64,000 bases of DNA from Corynebacterium kroppenstedtii DSM 44385 (GCF_000023145.1 NC_012704.1:1426001-1490000), one strand, 5' to 3'. Shown: positions 18,571 to 27,035, counted from the stretch's first letter. Translations and numbers: made by a program. The notes: a model not told the origin generated them from the sequence alone.

Positions 18571-20507
18571 AGCCACAGCTCTTCGACCATCGCGATGGCA
18601 TCTTTGTCATGGCGGTGGCGTAACCGAGCAACGATCCTGCGGCGTGGTGCATCGGGTGCTAGCCCGAGGTACTCCGCAACCAAGCTTTCACACACTTGAT
18701 CAATCGTGTTTCCGGTCTCACCGCCGAGGTCGTCGATCCGCTGAGCAATCTCATCGTGGGAAATCCCCATGTAGTTGGCTAAGTTGACCATGGTGATGGA
18801 ACGGCTCTCTGGGCCCAACCCTACCCCACCAGCATGTAGCGGATTGGGCGTATAACCTGGATCTTCGCGTTCGGCAGATACCTCGTCTTCAAGGAGGAAC
18901 GGTGCGCGCGGCGCGGCCGGCTCAATGCGGAAGTATGTGCCGTTTCCGAAGTCCATCCAAATCCGTTCGCCCTCTATGATCCCTTGCGCGACGAGAAGCC
19001 GCCGGATCGATCCTGTTGTTGTTCCTGTCGCGTTCCAGGCGACGGATTGGTCACCGTCGTCGCTGGGGATATGCCGAGGTTGGCCCAACTGCAATCCGAG
19101 TAGCTGAGCGACACAGGCGGGGACGCCGGTTCCGCTGCCCCGCATGTGGTCATGATTCACGGTGACGAGGTATTGCCACCGACCATTGCGCCAATAGAGA
19201 CCTCGAGAATCCTCGGGCTGACGGTGGGGTTCTATGTCGTCATTTCGTCGGCTAACAATTCCATCATCCAGACGGAATTCACCGGAACTGGCATATGAAC
19301 GAATCGACGACGCCGATACCCCAAACTTTGTCGTTCCTTCAGAGATAAGGTCATCAAGATCGGCCGACTCATCACCAACACGGGAACCAATAAAATCCCG
19401 GATGGAAATGAACTCGTCCAGACCCCACTCCCGTAAAGCGATCTTGGTTTTACTAATCCGGATAATTGAGTCTTCAGAATAAGCAGCATTTGCCAAACTA
19501 CGGGCCCGGCCAATGCCCCACATATGCGCGATCTCATCAAGGGAAAGAGGATGACCGGCAATATCGAGCGCAGCCTGAATTCGGTTCACCGCAGTTGTCG
19601 GATTCGCCACCACGTGGTCGCCAATAACAGCGACACCACACCCCTCGAGCCACTTGATCAGGTCGTCCTCCGGAACATGGCTGATGCGCTGAATTTCTTT
19701 AAAAGAGACGACACCGTATTTGTCGGTCATATCGTCGAGTAACTCTGTCGTCTTCTTTTGGCATTCGCCGAAGCTAGGAAAACATACCCACCCTTGTTCG
19801 ACAGAAAAACGATCGTCCAAAACATCGAGTATTTTCCACAAGGGCGCTTCCCAACCGTGCAAAGTTCGTTCGAGTTCCGGGTATTTCTGGGAAAGCGCCT
19901 TCACTGTGCCGACGGGATACGCGTGATACCGCATTGCGGCAAGGAGGTTGGCGACGGGACCTCGCGATATGGATTCACTGATCGTCGAATCCAGTCCCGC
20001 CAAAATTTGACGAATACGCTCCCGGGTCAGGCCAACCGCGTGGCCAATATTCTCTAGTGTTTCCTCGTGGCCGTCCCCGTAGCGTCGATACAGTATTTCC
20101 TGCTCTCGGTCAGAAAACTGAACGAATATGGTTTCCAGCAGGCGGGCAGCCCGTTCCGCAGGTGGGATGCCGATGGCCCACGAATCAGAAGCCGTAACGG
20201 ACGAGGCCAGAGCGTTGTCAACCGCTTCGTTGATGTACGTCGGCGCATCACCGTAGCGGTCAACTACGCCGCGAAGGGATCCTTCCATGGCAGCGAGATA
20301 AGACAGAATGTCCAGCGCAGTGCGTGATTCATCAGGCGGTTGGTCATCCTGTCCCTGCCTGGCGAATGTTTCATGGTCGGGGGAAAACAGTAAAGGCGAG
20401 GCGTCACTCGAATCATCGTCAGCATAAAAAGTATCGCCCAGACGACTAGATGCATGACCGAGCTGGTCGACGTGAGTTTCGTCGGAAAGGTTATTGTTTT
20501 CGCTCAT
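18567..20507 (-). CDS. large multi-HTH protein with sigma-70 region 4-like motif
   Basis: A 646-residue soluble protein of unknown role. After an acidic, Ser-rich N-terminus (about 1-75) comes a sigma-region-4-like HTH near residues 140-185: FSDREQEILYRRYGDG, then LENIGHAVGLTRERIRQIL, the pattern that reads -35 boxes in sigma factors. No sigma region 2 is present, so it is not a complete sigma factor. Further on, several segments look like winged helices (SFKEIQRISHVPEDDLIKWL; LSLDEIAHMWGIGRARSLAN), and the C-terminus (YMGISHDEIAQRIDDLGG) could be another. ATG 20507 follows AAAGG at five bases. It stands alone on its strand and could be a transcription regulator or a nucleoid-type protein. 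Confidence 0.6.
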   Translation of the reverse strand: MSENNNLSDETHVDQLGHASSRLGDTFYADDDSSDASPLLFSPDHETFARQGQDDQPPDESRTALDILSYLAAMEGSLRGVVDRYGDAPTYINEAVDNALASSVTASDSWAIGIPPAERAARLLETIFVQFSDREQEILYRRYGDGHEETLENIGHAVGLTRERIRQILAGLDSTISESISRGPVANLLAAMRYHAYPVGTVKALSQKYPELERTLHGWEAPLWKILDVLDDRFSVEQGWVCFPSFGECQKKTTELLDDMTDKYGVVSFKEIQRISHVPEDDLIKWLEGCGVAVIGDHVVANPTTAVNRIQAALDIAGHPLSLDEIAHMWGIGRARSLANAAYSEDSIIRISKTKIALREWGLDEFISIRDFIGSRVGDESADLDDLISEGTTKFGVSASSIRSYASSGEFRLDDGIVSRRNDDIEPHRQPEDSRGLYWRNGRWQYLVTVNHDHMRGSGTGVPACVAQLLGLQLGQPRHIPSDDGDQSVAWNATGTTTGSIRRLLVAQGIIEGERIWMDFGNGTYFRIEPAAPRAPFLLEDEVSAEREDPGYTPNPLHAGGVGLGPESRSITMVNLANYMGISHDEIAQRIDDLGGETGNTIDQVCESLVAEYLGLAPDAPRRRIVARLRHRHDKDAIAMVEELWL

Positions 20508-20748
20508 AGGGACCTTTCTCGCGCGTGGATGCATGTCAGTGCGCACTCACTACCGGTCGATGCATGCCCACTACCTGCCAATACCGTCAGAAACACCGGT
20601 TTCCTTACAGCCTAATCCCCCGACGCTGCTCGAGCAGAATAAGAGCGGGCGTAATTAAGGGAAACGCGCTAAACAAACGTCGGCAAGAAATAGATCAGCA
20701 AGGAATATGAGAAAGCACTGAGGCGAAGAGAAGTATCGGACGCCCTAC

Positions 20749-22011
20749 TCACACTTCCTGTGACACCGCAGCTCGAACCTCGGTGAAGCGTAATGGGTCG
20801 AAAAGGTCAATGGGATGATCCGTACGACCGTCGGTAGCAAGGTCCGCAAGAACCTCGCCGATGGCTGGAACAAATTTAAAACCGTGCCCCGAAAACCCGC
20901 ACGCAATAATGATGTTCGGATCATTCCACTGGGGGCGCCGGCCAATCACGAAATGTTCGTCAGGCGTGGTGGTGTACATGCAGGCCCGACTATTCCGATG
21001 CTCCCCGCGGCCGAGGGCCGGCACAAAAGTCAGCAGACGCTCCCGCATCTCATTGATCTCAGCGTCAGTGACCTCCCGATCCAACTGGTCCGGGTCAACC
21101 GTCCGACCATTGCGGAAAAACGCCACCTTAGCCCCTGCTTCTTCCCCATCCGCGGCCGGGAAACCGTAAATCTGGAGCTCGTCGGCGCGCTCGTGAATAT
21201 ACACCCGGCCCCGTTCATATTCTGCGAACTCCTCCCCTGGGCTAAACCAGTGCATGACCTGGCGCTCCGCACGCTGCGGAATGCCCGTCTCTTCAAACAG
21301 ACCGGGCGCCCAGGCACCTGGGCAGATCACCGCTGTTCGGGCAGTAAAGACCTCTGGCTCCCCGTACTTTTGTGTGCCGGGCTTTCCTTCCTTGCCGACG
21401 GCTCCAGCGACCGTCACAGCAACCCCACCGTCCTTTGGCTCAATGTTCAACACCTTGTGGCGATGACGTAGCACTGCGCCACGTTCTTCCGCTCGGGCCA
21501 GCTGTAAGGCAACTGTTAACTCCGGGCGAACGAAACCCGCACGCTTCTCGAACACCGCCACCTCATCGTCCTTTACCGCAAAGTGGGGAAAACGAGCGCG
21601 AATGTCGTCGGCAGAAAGTAATTCGTGGTCAACCCCATGCTCAACCGCAGAGATCCGCGACCCCTCCACCGTGGTGCAACCGGGCGGTCCCGCGTACAAA
21701 CCGCCTGTGTAATGGACAAGCTGCTCCCACCCTCGCTGCTGGCTATCTGCTTCCAGCTCGTCCCACAGCTCGAAAGCCCGCCGTAACAGTGGCACATAAT
21801 CCGGATGCTCAAAATAGCTCATCCGAATGATCCTCGATCCACCATGGTGGGATCCATTGTCGTGACCGCGATGAAACTGCTCGAAGCCTAAGACCTTCTG
21901 CCCTCGTTCACTCAGCCGATCCGCGGCAGCAGATCCCATCGAACCCAAACCCACAACAATGACGTCCGCGTCAAAACCGTCATCTGCGTCAAAACCGTGA
22001 TTGTTCGTCAT
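20749..22011 (-). CDS. monomeric sarcosine oxidase / N-methyl amino acid oxidase (SolA-MSOX family)
   Basis: An FAD enzyme that oxidises sarcosine to glycine, formaldehyde and H2O2. The dinucleotide motif VVGLGSMGSAAADRLSERG is near residue 17 and the active-site segment HGGSRIIRMSYFEHPDY near residue 52. RACMYTTTPDEHFVIG contains the cysteine that binds FAD covalently in MSOX and SolA. Length (420 aa) is slightly above the usual 385-390, partly from an N-terminal extension. ATG 22011 is preceded by AAAGAG. It is divergent from a transporter-creatinase pair, and creatinase produces sarcosine, so sarcosine is the likely substrate (inference). N-methyltryptophan and pipecolate oxidases are close relatives and cannot be excluded by sequence alone. 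Confidence 0.85.
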   Translation of the reverse strand: MTNNHGFDADDGFDADVIVVGLGSMGSAAADRLSERGQKVLGFEQFHRGHDNGSHHGGSRIIRMSYFEHPDYVPLLRRAFELWDELEADSQQRGWEQLVHYTGGLYAGPPGCTTVEGSRISAVEHGVDHELLSADDIRARFPHFAVKDDEVAVFEKRAGFVRPELTVALQLARAEERGAVLRHRHKVLNIEPKDGGVAVTVAGAVGKEGKPGTQKYGEPEVFTARTAVICPGAWAPGLFEETGIPQRAERQVMHWFSPGEEFAEYERGRVYIHERADELQIYGFPAADGEEAGAKVAFFRNGRTVDPDQLDREVTDAEINEMRERLLTFVPALGRGEHRNSRACMYTTTPDEHFVIGRRPQWNDPNIIIACGFSGHGFKFVPAIGEVLADLATDGRTDHPIDLFDPLRFTEVRAAVSQEV

Positions 22012-22049
22012 GCTCTTTATTCTCAGACACGAGCCATTTCCAATGGAAT

Positions 22050-22066
22050 CGAAATCTTCAATTTCG
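22050..22066. promoter_or_regulatory. inverted repeat in the divergent promoter region of the creatine cluster
   Basis: The perfect repeat CGAAAT-CTTCA-ATTTCG lies 39 bases upstream of the sarcosine oxidase start, in the 218-base gap shared with the transporter gene. A second, shorter repeat, CTGA-AATAAA-TCAG, is at 22,115-22,128. Either could bind a regulator of both transcripts. No regulator gene is adjacent. Confidence 0.35.
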
Positions 22067-22229
22067 TCAATAGTTTTAACAAAAAGACAAGACAGAAACT
22101 CAAAGATCACTAACCTGAAATAAATCAGTAACTAAGGCTACTTAGATTTCAATTACCGGTTGGTTCGCTTCCGCGCCGGTGCACCGCATACTGCGCCCTC
22201 CCGCGGCGCAAGAAAGGAGCGGAAAACAC

Positions 22230-23660
22230 ATGAATGCTCCACCAATAACGACGGATTCCTCAGATTCCGCCGTAACGACAACCCCGAGTCGCCATGGACT
22301 CAGCCCCGCAGGAAAAACCGCACCAGAAGGAGAAAACACAATCGTCGACCTAGCAGGTGCGGAGGAACATTCCCGTACGAACATTCGTCGCTCTGTCACC
22401 TCTAGCTTTATCGGTAACTTCATCGAGTGGTTCGACTACGCCATGTACGGCTACCTCGCCGTCGTCATCGCCTCGGTTTTCTTCCCTGAATCGGACTCCA
22501 ATGTCGGGCTTGTTCTCACTTTCGGGCTCTTCGCCATCAGCTTCCTCATCCGGCCCATCGGGGCGATTTTTTGGGGACATATCGGCGATCGCCTCGGGCG
22601 CAAAACAACTCTGTCGTGGTCAATTCTTCTGATGTCCGGCGCCACCATGTGCATCGCTTTCCTTCCCGGTTACGACCACATCGGTATTCTCGCCCCGCTC
22701 CTTCTCCTCGCGCTTCGCCTCGTCCAGGGGTTCTCCGCCGCCGGAGAATATGCCGGTGCAGGAACAATGCTTACCGAAATCGCACCATCCGGTCGTCGCG
22801 GGCTCTATGCCGCCATCGTGCCGGCGTCCACCGCGTCGGGATTACTCCTCGGCTCTTTACTCGCCGCGCTGCTTAATGGAATTCTTTCCGACGCGAATCT
22901 GCACTCGTGGGGCTGGCGGATCCCCTTCCTCCTCGCCGCTCCCCTCGGGCTCATAGGGCTGTGGATCCGTCGTCACATGGATGAGACCAATGAATTCCAG
23001 CGCGCACAGGAATCGGAGGAAGTTGCCGTCGGCACTGGTGAACCCCAGAAATCTCCCCTGGCCATGGTGTGGAAGGAACCCAAGGCTCTCGGTATCGCTC
23101 TTGCCGCATCCTTGCTGAATGCGATCGGGTTTTATGTCATCCTGTCATATTTGCCTACGTATCTGAGCGAAGAATTAGGGCAGAATCACACGGATTCCTT
23201 CATTGCCACGTCGGTCACTCTGTTTGCCTATATCTTCAGCGTCCTCTTCACCGGATGGCTATCCGACCGAGTAGGCCGCAAGAGGATTATGCTCACCGCG
23301 TCCATTGCTTTTGTCGTCACCATTGTTCCGGCATTCATGCTCCTTGACGGTGCGGGATTGTTCCTCGTCATTGTGATCCAGTTGTGCATGGGAATGGCCC
23401 TCGCTCTTAACGACGGTGTTTTGCCCTCGTTCCTTTCCGAGCAATTCAGCACCAAGGTTCGGCTGAGCGGTTTTGCTCTGACCTTTAACGCCGCCAATGC
23501 GGTTTTCGGTGGAAGCGCAGCGATGGTTGCCACGCTGCTAATCGGCTGGACGGGATCAGATCTCGCACCCGGCTTTTATCTCATGGCAGCGGCCGTCGTC
23601 ACATTTTTTGCGGTCCTTGCAGCACGCGAAACTAGTAAACACGAATTAAAGAGAGGATAG
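22230..23660 (+). CDS. MFS transporter of the metabolite:H+ symporter (MHS/ProP-like) type
   Basis: A 12-segment transporter of 476 residues. FIGNFIEWFDYAMYGYLA near residue 63 and the loop motif GHIGDRLGRK near residue 116 are typical of the MHS group, which includes carriers for proline, betaine, shikimate, citrate and dicarboxylates. An extended Ser/Thr-rich N-terminus precedes the first segment. ATG 22230 has AAAGGAG ten bases upstream. It is followed after six bases by the creatinase gene, so they should be co-transcribed. Together with the divergent sarcosine oxidase this suggests uptake of creatine or sarcosine; betaine-like substrates are known for the group, but the exact substrate is inference. 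Confidence 0.85.
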   Translation: MNAPPITTDSSDSAVTTTPSRHGLSPAGKTAPEGENTIVDLAGAEEHSRTNIRRSVTSSFIGNFIEWFDYAMYGYLAVVIASVFFPESDSNVGLVLTFGLFAISFLIRPIGAIFWGHIGDRLGRKTTLSWSILLMSGATMCIAFLPGYDHIGILAPLLLLALRLVQGFSAAGEYAGAGTMLTEIAPSGRRGLYAAIVPASTASGLLLGSLLAALLNGILSDANLHSWGWRIPFLLAAPLGLIGLWIRRHMDETNEFQRAQESEEVAVGTGEPQKSPLAMVWKEPKALGIALAASLLNAIGFYVILSYLPTYLSEELGQNHTDSFIATSVTLFAYIFSVLFTGWLSDRVGRKRIMLTASIAFVVTIVPAFMLLDGAGLFLVIVIQLCMGMALALNDGVLPSFLSEQFSTKVRLSGFALTFNAANAVFGGSAAMVATLLIGWTGSDLAPGFYLMAAAVVTFFAVLAARETSKHELKRG

Positions 23661-23666
23661 GTTTCC

Positions 23667-24941
23667 ATGCCATCTTTGCCCACCGGGGTCGTCCCCACCA
23701 TTGATTCCACGGATTTTCTTAATGAACGTCTGCGCACTTTTTACAACGGTGAGAAGCAGCCTTCGACCTTCAGTGAGGAAGAAATGCAGCGTCGCCTTGA
23801 TGCTTTGCGTGGTGTCATGGCCGAGCAAGATCTTGATGCCGTGGTGCTGACCTCCCAGCACAACATCAAGTACTATTCCGATTTCCTTTACACCCATTTC
23901 GGACGTTTCTACGCCGTGGTCGTGACCGCCGACGAGTGCTGCACGATCAGTGCCGGTATCGATGCAGGTATGCCTTGGCGACGTTCGACGGGCGATAACC
24001 TGATTTACACCGATTGGGGCCGCAACAACTATCCCCACGCGATCAATACCGCTATTCGCGAGCGGGTAACACCACGACGGGTTGGCTTGGAATTCGATGG
24101 CCTGTCCGTTCATCTTTATAGCGCCATTACGACGACCATTGGGCCTGAAGTTGAATTCGTCGACATTGCTCCGTCGACAATGAGATTGCGCATGATCAAG
24201 TCGGACGAAGAAATCGCCGTCATTACCGACGGTGCCAACGTGGCGGATATTGGTGGTTTCGCTATCCGCGAGGCTCTAGAGGCCGGCCCTAAGACGGAAT
24301 ACGAGCTGGCGCTCATTGGCACCGAGGCCATGGTGAAAGAGATTGCTCATCGCTATCCCGGCAGCGAGATCCGCGACACGTGGGTGTGGTTCCAATCCGG
24401 CATTAACACCGACGGCGCGCACAACTGGCCGACGACGCGGATGGTTGAGCCGGGCGACATTTTGAGTCTGAACTGTTTCCCGATGATCAGTGGCTACTAC
24501 ACAGCCTTGGAACGGACGATGTTTTACGGTGACATTGACGACGCTACCCGGCGCTATTGGGACGTCAATATGGAGGTGTACTACCGGGGTCTGGAGCTGA
24601 TCCGACCAGGTGCGGTGTGTGGGGATATCGCCAAGGAGCTGAACCTTATTTATGCCAAGCACGGGATGCTGGGGCTGCGCACCTTCGGTTACGGACATTC
24701 GTTCGGCGTGCTCTCGCACTACTACGGGCGGGAAGCCGGGCTGGAGCTCCGCGAGGATATCGATACTGTCCTCGAACCGAACATGGTGGTGTCCATGGAA
24801 CCCATGATTACCGTTCCTGATGGTGAACCGGGTGCCGGCGGATACCGCGAACACGACATTCTCGTGATTACCGACGACGGAGCCCGTGATATCACTGGTT
24901 TCCCGACCGGCCCTGAGAAGAACGTGATTGCTGCTGGGTGA
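23667..24941 (+). CDS. creatinase (creatine amidinohydrolase)
   Basis: Creatinase cleaves creatine to sarcosine and urea. This 424-residue protein has the pita-bread (M24 peptidase-like) fold and reads very close to what I recall of Pseudomonas creatinase. It has HNIKYYSDFLYTHFGR near residue 69, WFQSGINTDGAHN near residue 240 with the catalytic histidine, LSNLNCFPMISGYYTALERT-like metal-fold remnants, FGYGHSFGVLSHYYGREAG, and VVSMEPMITVP. Creatinases, unlike M24 metallopeptidases, do not need the two metals. The start follows GAGAGGATAGG. It is the last gene of the transporter-creatinase pair. No urease or creatininase is in the window. A 12-base repeat, GTGATTATTCCG, overlaps its stop and recurs 17 bases on. 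Confidence 0.9.
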   Translation: MPSLPTGVVPTIDSTDFLNERLRTFYNGEKQPSTFSEEEMQRRLDALRGVMAEQDLDAVVLTSQHNIKYYSDFLYTHFGRFYAVVVTADECCTISAGIDAGMPWRRSTGDNLIYTDWGRNNYPHAINTAIRERVTPRRVGLEFDGLSVHLYSAITTTIGPEVEFVDIAPSTMRLRMIKSDEEIAVITDGANVADIGGFAIREALEAGPKTEYELALIGTEAMVKEIAHRYPGSEIRDTWVWFQSGINTDGAHNWPTTRMVEPGDILSLNCFPMISGYYTALERTMFYGDIDDATRRYWDVNMEVYYRGLELIRPGAVCGDIAKELNLIYAKHGMLGLRTFGYGHSFGVLSHYYGREAGLELREDIDTVLEPNMVVSMEPMITVPDGEPGAGGYREHDILVITDDGARDITGFPTGPEKNVIAAG

Positions 24942-25086
24942 TTATTCCGCCAAAGTGATTATTCCGTCCGGTGAGTGTGGTGGATGTGGGTCGGCTAGCC
25001 GTTGTCTCCAATAACCCAGTCCACCATTTCGTAGTTATCGAGTAAGGCTTCTTCTTCGTACGTGAGATCATCGGCCAGGCGTAAGT

Positions 25087-25272
25087 TTAATCGCCTATAG
25101 CCCAGGTCAATTGTTCATACCGGCGGAGTAAACGGTCTTCGTCATATTCGATAGCCGCAGAGTCACGGAGCCTACGAAGAATGCCAACAGAGCAAGGCAT
25201 TTGTTTTTCCACTTTGTCTCGTCCCGCTCGCAGTTCTTCAACGGTCTGAGGCTTAAAAAGTGGTGCGGGCAT
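25087..25272 (-). CDS. small hypothetical protein, paralogue of the 27,032 gene
   Basis: A 61-residue charged protein of unknown function, with TVEELRAGRDKVEKQM near the start and EDRLLRRYEQLTWAIGD at the end; it is probably all helical. The same layout (T.EEL..RR near the N-terminus, ERRLYDELVRVESLLNS at the end) is seen in the 70-residue protein at 27,032-27,244, so the two look paralogous. Just beyond its stop, in another frame (24,995-25,102), lies a second C-terminus-like remnant reading TYEEEALLDNYEMVDWVIGD, which suggests a decayed tandem copy. ATG 25272 follows GGGGAGACGATCGCA. Confidence 0.5.
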   Translation of the reverse strand: MPAPLFKPQTVEELRAGRDKVEKQMPCSVGILRRLRDSAAIEYDEDRLLRRYEQLTWAIGD

Positions 25273-25511
25273 TGCGATCGTCTCCCCTTCGTTAACTAGT
25301 CTCCCCTGGGTGAGTTTTTGTGATGTCGAGCCTAGTCAATCTGTGGAGCGTACACGGTAAAATGCCCAGTAACCTAGAGCACTACCAGGGAATCCGGCCA
25401 CCAAATTCGGCTCGAAACACACACGGCCATTGCACGATCCAGAAAATATATTCTTCGTGCCGTTCGCAGGTTACGACGCGTTGTATTCTACGCGGGAGTT
25501 GAAAGTTCCTT

Positions 25512-25889
25512 TTAAGTCACATCTTTCACAAAGAACGATACAACTGACTGAACTATAAAAGTTACTATTAGGGCGATGTTCAGTATGGATATTGCCGGGT
25601 CGTAATTATGCCCACCAGAAAGCGCGATGGATATGAAACAGAGTACCCATATGCAGATCAGAAGCATTGAAGATAGTGAAAAGATCAATAACTTAATGCG
25701 GTGATTTGAGCCGGAACTTAAAAACATGGAGCAAGCTACAAGCCACGCCAAAGAAGATAAGATCCTGTCCCAGTAATCAGAGTCCCGGACGTCAGCTATC
25801 GATATAACGATCGAGATCACTACCAGCAGTACTACCACTAGAAATCTCCAGCTTAGAAGAATCTTCGCGGGGTTCCCTTTAGCATTCAT
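25512..25889 (-). CDS. small four-segment membrane protein, unknown
   Basis: A 125-residue hydrophobic protein with four likely membrane segments (near residues 13-32, 44-58, 66-88 and 98-120) and short loops. I recognise no family. The region is visibly richer in A/T than the flanking housekeeping genes, which fits foreign origin. It lies in the integrase-bearing island, alone on the minus strand. Confidence 0.5.
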   Translation of the reverse strand: MNAKGNPAKILLSWRFLVVVLLVVISIVISIADVRDSDYWDRILSSLAWLVACSMFLSSGSNHRIKLLIFSLSSMLLICIWVLCFISIALSGGHNYDPAISILNIALIVTFIVQSVVSFFVKDVT

Positions 25890-26124
25890 AACACTTCATG
25901 ATAGCCGGGAATATGAAATTCGGTCTCCCTGCTGCGTCAATTGAACTGGTCAAAAACACTTCTTGAACGACCCCGGCAGCCCCGACTCCGTCACATCTTC
26001 TCAAGGAGCCACACCATCACAACCTACTGAGCCCCGGTAGCATCGGAGCATCGTGGAGTGGCTGGCGCCTGGTACCGTCGCCACTCTTAAGAACGACCAA
26101 CTACTGGAGAGAAGGAGCAAGGAT

Positions 26125-26439
26125 ATGATCGTGACTACCACAAATACCATCGAGGGTAAGCAGATCGGTCAGTACCTGCGCGTCGTGGCGGGTGAGACCG
26201 TCGCGGGGATTAACGCGTTCAAGGACATCAGCGCAGGGTTCCGCAACCTGGTCGGTGGCCGTTCCAACAGCTACGAGGGTGAGATCCGTAAGGCACGCGA
26301 GGACGCGCTCGGAGAGATGGTCGACCGCGCGCATGAGCTCGGCGCGGAAGGAATCGTCGGCGTTGACATCGACTACGAAGCCGTGGGGCAGAACATGATC
26401 ATGGTGACTGCTTCCGGCACCGCCGTGACATTTCAGTAG
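26125..26439 (+). CDS. YbjQ/UPF0145 family protein (DUF74)
   Basis: A 104-residue protein of the YbjQ fold, which forms pentamers and has been called a putative heavy-metal-binding family without a firm function. Family features are the N-terminal MIVTTTNTIEGKQIGQYL, VVAGETVAGINAFKDISA, and a C-terminal half with AHELGAEGIVGVDIDYEAVG followed by MIMVTASGTAVT. ATG 26125 is chosen because GAAGGAG lies just upstream; the frame is open for 24 more codons, but these do not match the family. It is intact although its surroundings are decayed. Confidence 0.85.
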   Translation: MIVTTTNTIEGKQIGQYLRVVAGETVAGINAFKDISAGFRNLVGGRSNSYEGEIRKAREDALGEMVDRAHELGAEGIVGVDIDYEAVGQNMIMVTASGTAVTFQ

Positions 26440-26687
26440 ACGGCCCAGCTGAACAACCTGGATAGCGCACGGCGCGCCACGGAACTAGGTGTAGGCCTGC
26501 AAGAACGCACAGTGGAGTTTTCGCGGAATCATGGAACACCCCTGCAGCCCCGATCATTTCGACATACAGAAAACTTTTGACAGACCCCACCAGCCACACT
26601 AACTTCGCTCTCGGACGCACTAAGGTGCTCCAGTTCCGAGGCTCGTGTGTACACCGCACGAGCTTTCGTGTATCCAAGGATCCCACG
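26440..26687. other. intergenic stretch with no recognisable gene
   Basis: About 250 bases between the YbjQ-family gene and the broken DUF3800 gene. The open frames here are short and match nothing I recognise. The 3' part probably holds the lost start of the DUF3800 gene, since the frame that reads HIGYFDEFGHSGP is open back to 26,577. Confidence 0.5.
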
Positions 26688-26894
26688 CATATCGGTTACT
26701 TCGACGAGTTCGGCCACAGCGGGCCTACTAATCTCGCCAGAACCAACGCCTCAAAGCCCACCCAGTCTTCGGCATTGGCGGATTTATCATCCCGGCAGAC
26801 AACGTACGCTTATTCCCCGGGCAATTCCAACACCTCAAAAAGATCGAGTTGAATGCGAACAATCATCAATCGCCTGCTAACCCCCTGGACAGAC
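26688..26894 (+). pseudogene. DUF3800 protein fragment, frameshifted and truncated
   Basis: The first frame reads HIGYFDEFGHSGP, the acidic opening typical of DUF3800 (an RNase H-like fold with Asp/Glu near the start). At about 26,726 the reading must shift by one base and pass a TAA (26,729-26,731) to continue as SRQNQRLKAHPVFGIGGF and then IIPADNVRLFPGQFQHLKK. The homology then stops at a 59-base insertion-sequence residue at 26,895. So a base deletion, a nonsense change and a 3' truncation are all visible. Family function is unknown; members often occur in phage or defence regions. Confidence 0.6.
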
Positions 26895-26953
26895 TGAACT
26901 GCCCCCGTTAGTTGGACTGAGAAACCAGACACCGACTAGTGGGGAGCAGTTCA
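26895..26953. mobile_element. 59-bp residue of an IS3-type insertion sequence (both ends, no transposase)
   Basis: The stretch begins TGAACTGCCCCCGTTAGTTG and ends with the near-inverted complement: the right end read backwards is TGAACTGCTCCCCACTAGTC. TGAACTGCCCCC...TTGGAC is the type of end carried by IS3-family elements. Only about 20 bases separate the two ends, so the transposase has been lost by internal deletion. It lies exactly where the DUF3800 fragment stops and just before a truncated small ORF. No clear target duplication is seen. Confidence 0.5.
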
Positions 26954-26975
26954 CGCTCGAGGGCTAAGGAAGTTT

Positions 26976-27035
26976 TTAAAAGACTTTCGGGTTGAGGAAA
27001 ACTTCGGAGGCCTCCTCAAGCTCGTCGATGTTCAT
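26976..27035 (-). pseudogene. truncated start of a gene coupled to the 27,032 gene
   Basis: An ATG at 27,035 overlaps the stop of the upstream small gene as ATGA, the usual sign of translational coupling. It reads MNIDELEEASEVFLNPKVF and then stops, 23 bases from the insertion-sequence residue. This looks like the beginning of a partner gene whose rest was removed when the element inserted or was deleted. It could also be chance. Confidence 0.35.

Noticed and set aside
24938..24966. 12-base direct repeat GTGATTATTCCG at the end of the creatinase gene
   Set aside because: Could mark the island's left border, but no match to the tRNA-Glu end or the integrase side was found, so it is not called an attachment site.
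26399..26686. 95-codon minus-strand open frame between the YbjQ gene and the DUF3800 fragment
   Set aside because: Overlaps the YbjQ-family gene end, has no ribosome site and no family pattern; likely chance.
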